From: Terrabacter sp. Ter38
GTDB lineage: Bacteria > Actinomycetota > Actinomycetes > Actinomycetales > Dermatophilaceae
DNA length: 64,000 bases
Direction of reading: 5' to 3'
Assembly: GCF_024519435.1 (NCBI RefSeq)
Contig: NZ_JALJRZ010000001.1
Coordinates: 62,001-126,000 of the forward strand
The notes under the pieces are model-generated. The model had not been told where the DNA came from. It was given only the letters and a program-made list of their open reading frames with translations, and did not search any database. This document shows positions 62,705 through 64,000 of the stretch, piece by piece (position 1 is the stretch's first letter; each line of letters begins with the position of its first letter). A program made the translations under genes and the position numbers.

Positions 62705-63592
62705 TCAGCCTGCTGCGCCCTCCGGCGCCACGAAGACGGCGCGGACCTGATCTACGAGGGCGGGCCCCGCGGCGACGGTGAGGGCGGTGCCGGGCGCAGA
62801 GCCGGGGTCCTCTCCAGCGCCGACGACGACACCCCCGGCCTCCTCGACGACGAGCCAGCCGGCCGCGAGGTCCCAGGCGTTGAGCCCGGTCTCCGCGTAG
62901 GCGTCCACGGACCCCTCGGCCACGCGCACGAGGTCGAGAGCGGCGCTGCCGATGCGTCGGATGTCGCGGACGAGGGGCAGGACCCGTAGGAGCACCTCGG
63001 CCTGCCGGGCGCGCACCTCGGGGGCGTAGCCGAAGCCGGTCGCGAGCAGGGTGCGGGCGAGGCGGTCCTCGCCCGAGACGGACAGACGGGCCGGCGCAAC
63101 GGACTCGGTCGGGTCCTCGGGGCTCGTCCAGGCGCCGGTGCCCCGACCCGCGTGGTGCACGAGGCGCCGGCACGAGTCGGCGACCGCACCCGCGACAGGG
63201 GTCCACCCGCCCTGGGAGTGGGCGTCGCCGACGACGACGGCCACGGACACGGCATACGCAGGGATCTCGTAGAGGTAGTTCACGGTGCCGTCGATGGGGT
63301 CGACGACCCACGTCAGGCCGGACGTCCCAGTGACGTCGACACCCTCCTCGCCGAGGATGCCGTCGTCGGGGCGGGCGGCCCGGATGAGCCGGTGCAGCAG
63401 CTCCTCGGAGCGTCGGTCCATGACGGTCACGATGTCGGTCTCGGTCGACTTCGTCGCGGCGACACCCATCCGGGGCGGCCGCTCGTCACGGATGAAGCGC
63501 GAGGCCTCGACGGCGACCTCGACGCAGAGCCGCTCGAGCTCCTCGACCGTGACGCCGTCGGGCAGCGCAGGAACGGGAGGTGTGGTGGTCAT
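62705..63592 (-). CDS. suhB: Inositol monophosphatase family protein
   Basis: A 295-aa Mg2+-dependent phosphatase. Metal-binding motifs: GILGEEG (Glu), WVVDPIDGTVNYLY (the DPIDGT box) and TGLNAWDLAAGWLVVEEAGG. It probably removes phosphate from inositol 1-phosphate or a related sugar phosphate, relevant to mycothiol or phosphatidylinositol (inference). I chose ATG 63592, with GAGGG 8 nt upstream; GTG 63610, overlapping the hemH stop, is an alternative. Confidence 0.9.
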   Translation of the reverse strand: MTTTPPVPALPDGVTVEELERLCVEVAVEASRFIRDERPPRMGVAATKSTETDIVTVMDRRSEELLHRLIRAARPDDGILGEEGVDVTGTSGLTWVVDPIDGTVNYLYEIPAYAVSVAVVVGDAHSQGGWTPVAGAVADSCRRLVHHAGRGTGAWTSPEDPTESVAPARLSVSGEDRLARTLLATGFGYAPEVRARQAEVLLRVLPLVRDIRRIGSAALDLVRVAEGSVDAYAETGLNAWDLAAGWLVVEEAGGVVVGAGEDPGSAPGTALTVAAGPALVDQVRAVFVAPEGAAG

Positions 63593-63602
63593 CGCGTCGC
63601 CC

Positions 63603-64000
63603 TCAGTCACTGCCGCACAGTGCCGGACGGGCCTGGCGCAGGTTGGGGCAGCAGCCGGGCGCGCACACCGACGGCATCCGCCCCTCGAACTGCGGCACGT
63701 CCTCGCCGCGGGCCTCCGCCGCGCGTTCGAGCAGGGCGTCGACGAGGTCGCGCACGAAGACCGCGTCGGTGCCGACCGTCGGGACGCGCACGTGGGTGAG
63801 GCCGAGCTCGTCGGCCGTCTCCTGCGCCTCCGTGTCGAGGTCGTAGACGACCTCCATGTGGTCGCTCACGAAGCCGATCGGGGCCGTGACGACCGTGCGG
63901 ACACCCGCGGCCGCGAGCTCCCGCATCCGGTCGTTGACGTCGGGCTCGAGCCACGGCTGGGTCGGCGGACCCGAGCGCGAGCAGAACACGAGCTCGCCCG
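63603..64000 (-). CDS. hemH: Ferrochelatase (coproporphyrin ferrochelatase CpfC/HemH), C-terminal part
   Basis: The gene continues beyond the right edge. The visible 132 residues are the C-terminal half of ferrochelatase: CSRSGPPTQPWLEPDVNDRM, VRTVVTAPIGFVSDHMEVVY (with the conserved active-site Glu) and the end CAPGCCPNLRQARPALCGSD, whose Cys residues fit the [2Fe-2S] cluster of actinobacterial CpfC. It inserts iron into coproporphyrin III. With chdC, hemY and hemE it completes most of the coproporphyrin route. A Met at 63989 is internal, not the start. Confidence 0.93.
   Translation of the reverse strand, partial: GELVFCSRSGPPTQPWLEPDVNDRMRELAAAGVRTVVTAPIGFVSDHMEVVYDLDTEAQETADELGLTHVRVPTVGTDAVFVRDLVDALLERAAEARGEDVPQFEGRMPSVCAPGCCPNLRQARPALCGSD

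Overview
The window reads as chromosome from a high-GC Gram-positive actinobacterium. GTG starts are common, neighbouring genes often overlap as ATGA/GTGA, and several families found mainly in Actinobacteria are present (DUF3000, DUF3159, DUF3710, DUF4193, DUF4349, DUF1707, HNH-DUF222). Heme genes fit the coproporphyrin route (ChdC/HemQ, CgoX/HemY, HemE, CpfC/HemH). Gene content and a very frequent TATGCCG/CGGCATA word suggest an Intrasporangiaceae-like member of the Micrococcales. The family is an inference; the phylum is well supported.

Layout. 1-5870 looks like accessory DNA ending at the 3' end of a tRNA gene. It holds the tail of one tyrosine recombinase, an overlapping 801-aa recombinase of the Tn554 TnpB type, an ECF sigma factor with a coupled membrane-anchored partner, a secreted I36-type protease inhibitor and a damaged helix-turn-helix gene. 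5876-6153 is a tRNA-Gly/Cys/Val operon. 6256-14987 holds stress and metabolism genes (BrkB-like, AidB-like, PPK2, RibD-C, a hydrolase, a secreted vWA protein, MsrB, DUF1707). 15044-23299 carries chdC, hemY, DUF4349, hemE-murJ (coupled) and DUF3000-RNase D (coupled). 23480-26868 is a fadA-fadB beta-oxidation operon. 26893-28929 is a TetR regulator divergent from a SnoaL-like/NmrA-like pair. 28956-30485 encodes an XRE-MurA fusion whose promoter carries a perfect palindrome. 30676-33453 is 3-hydroxybutyrate dehydrogenase followed by a GAF/PucR-type regulator. 33485-33901 is a DUF1254/DUF1214 pseudogene.

33964-39627 is a branched-chain-amino-acid-type ABC operon (binding lipoprotein, LivG, LivF, LivH, LivM) whose last gene is a translationally coupled alpha/beta hydrolase. 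Then come a secreted beta-propeller protein, dxs, a small conserved protein, a VOC protein, two tandem C39-type peptidase paralogs and acnA with a palindromic operator. 50097-54240 is a less conserved insert (TPR-methyltransferase, orphan Hcp, thioesterase, HNH endonuclease). 54318-64000 is conserved actinobacterial core: TrmA-type RNA methyltransferase, KimA-like K+ importer, two TrkA-type K+ regulators, DUF3159, an OB-fold protein, DUF3710, dut, DUF4193, a small protein, an inositol monophosphatase and the C-terminal part of hemH.

Most genes are ordinary. The most unusual points are the XRE-MurA fusion with an operator between its -35 and -10, the TATGCCG word that seems to override codon choice, the solitary Hcp, the ABC operon ending in a coupled hydrolase, and the many start codons sitting 6-8 nt after a -10 box (leaderless mRNAs). 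I saw no CRISPR array, rRNA gene, IS transposase or prophage structural module.
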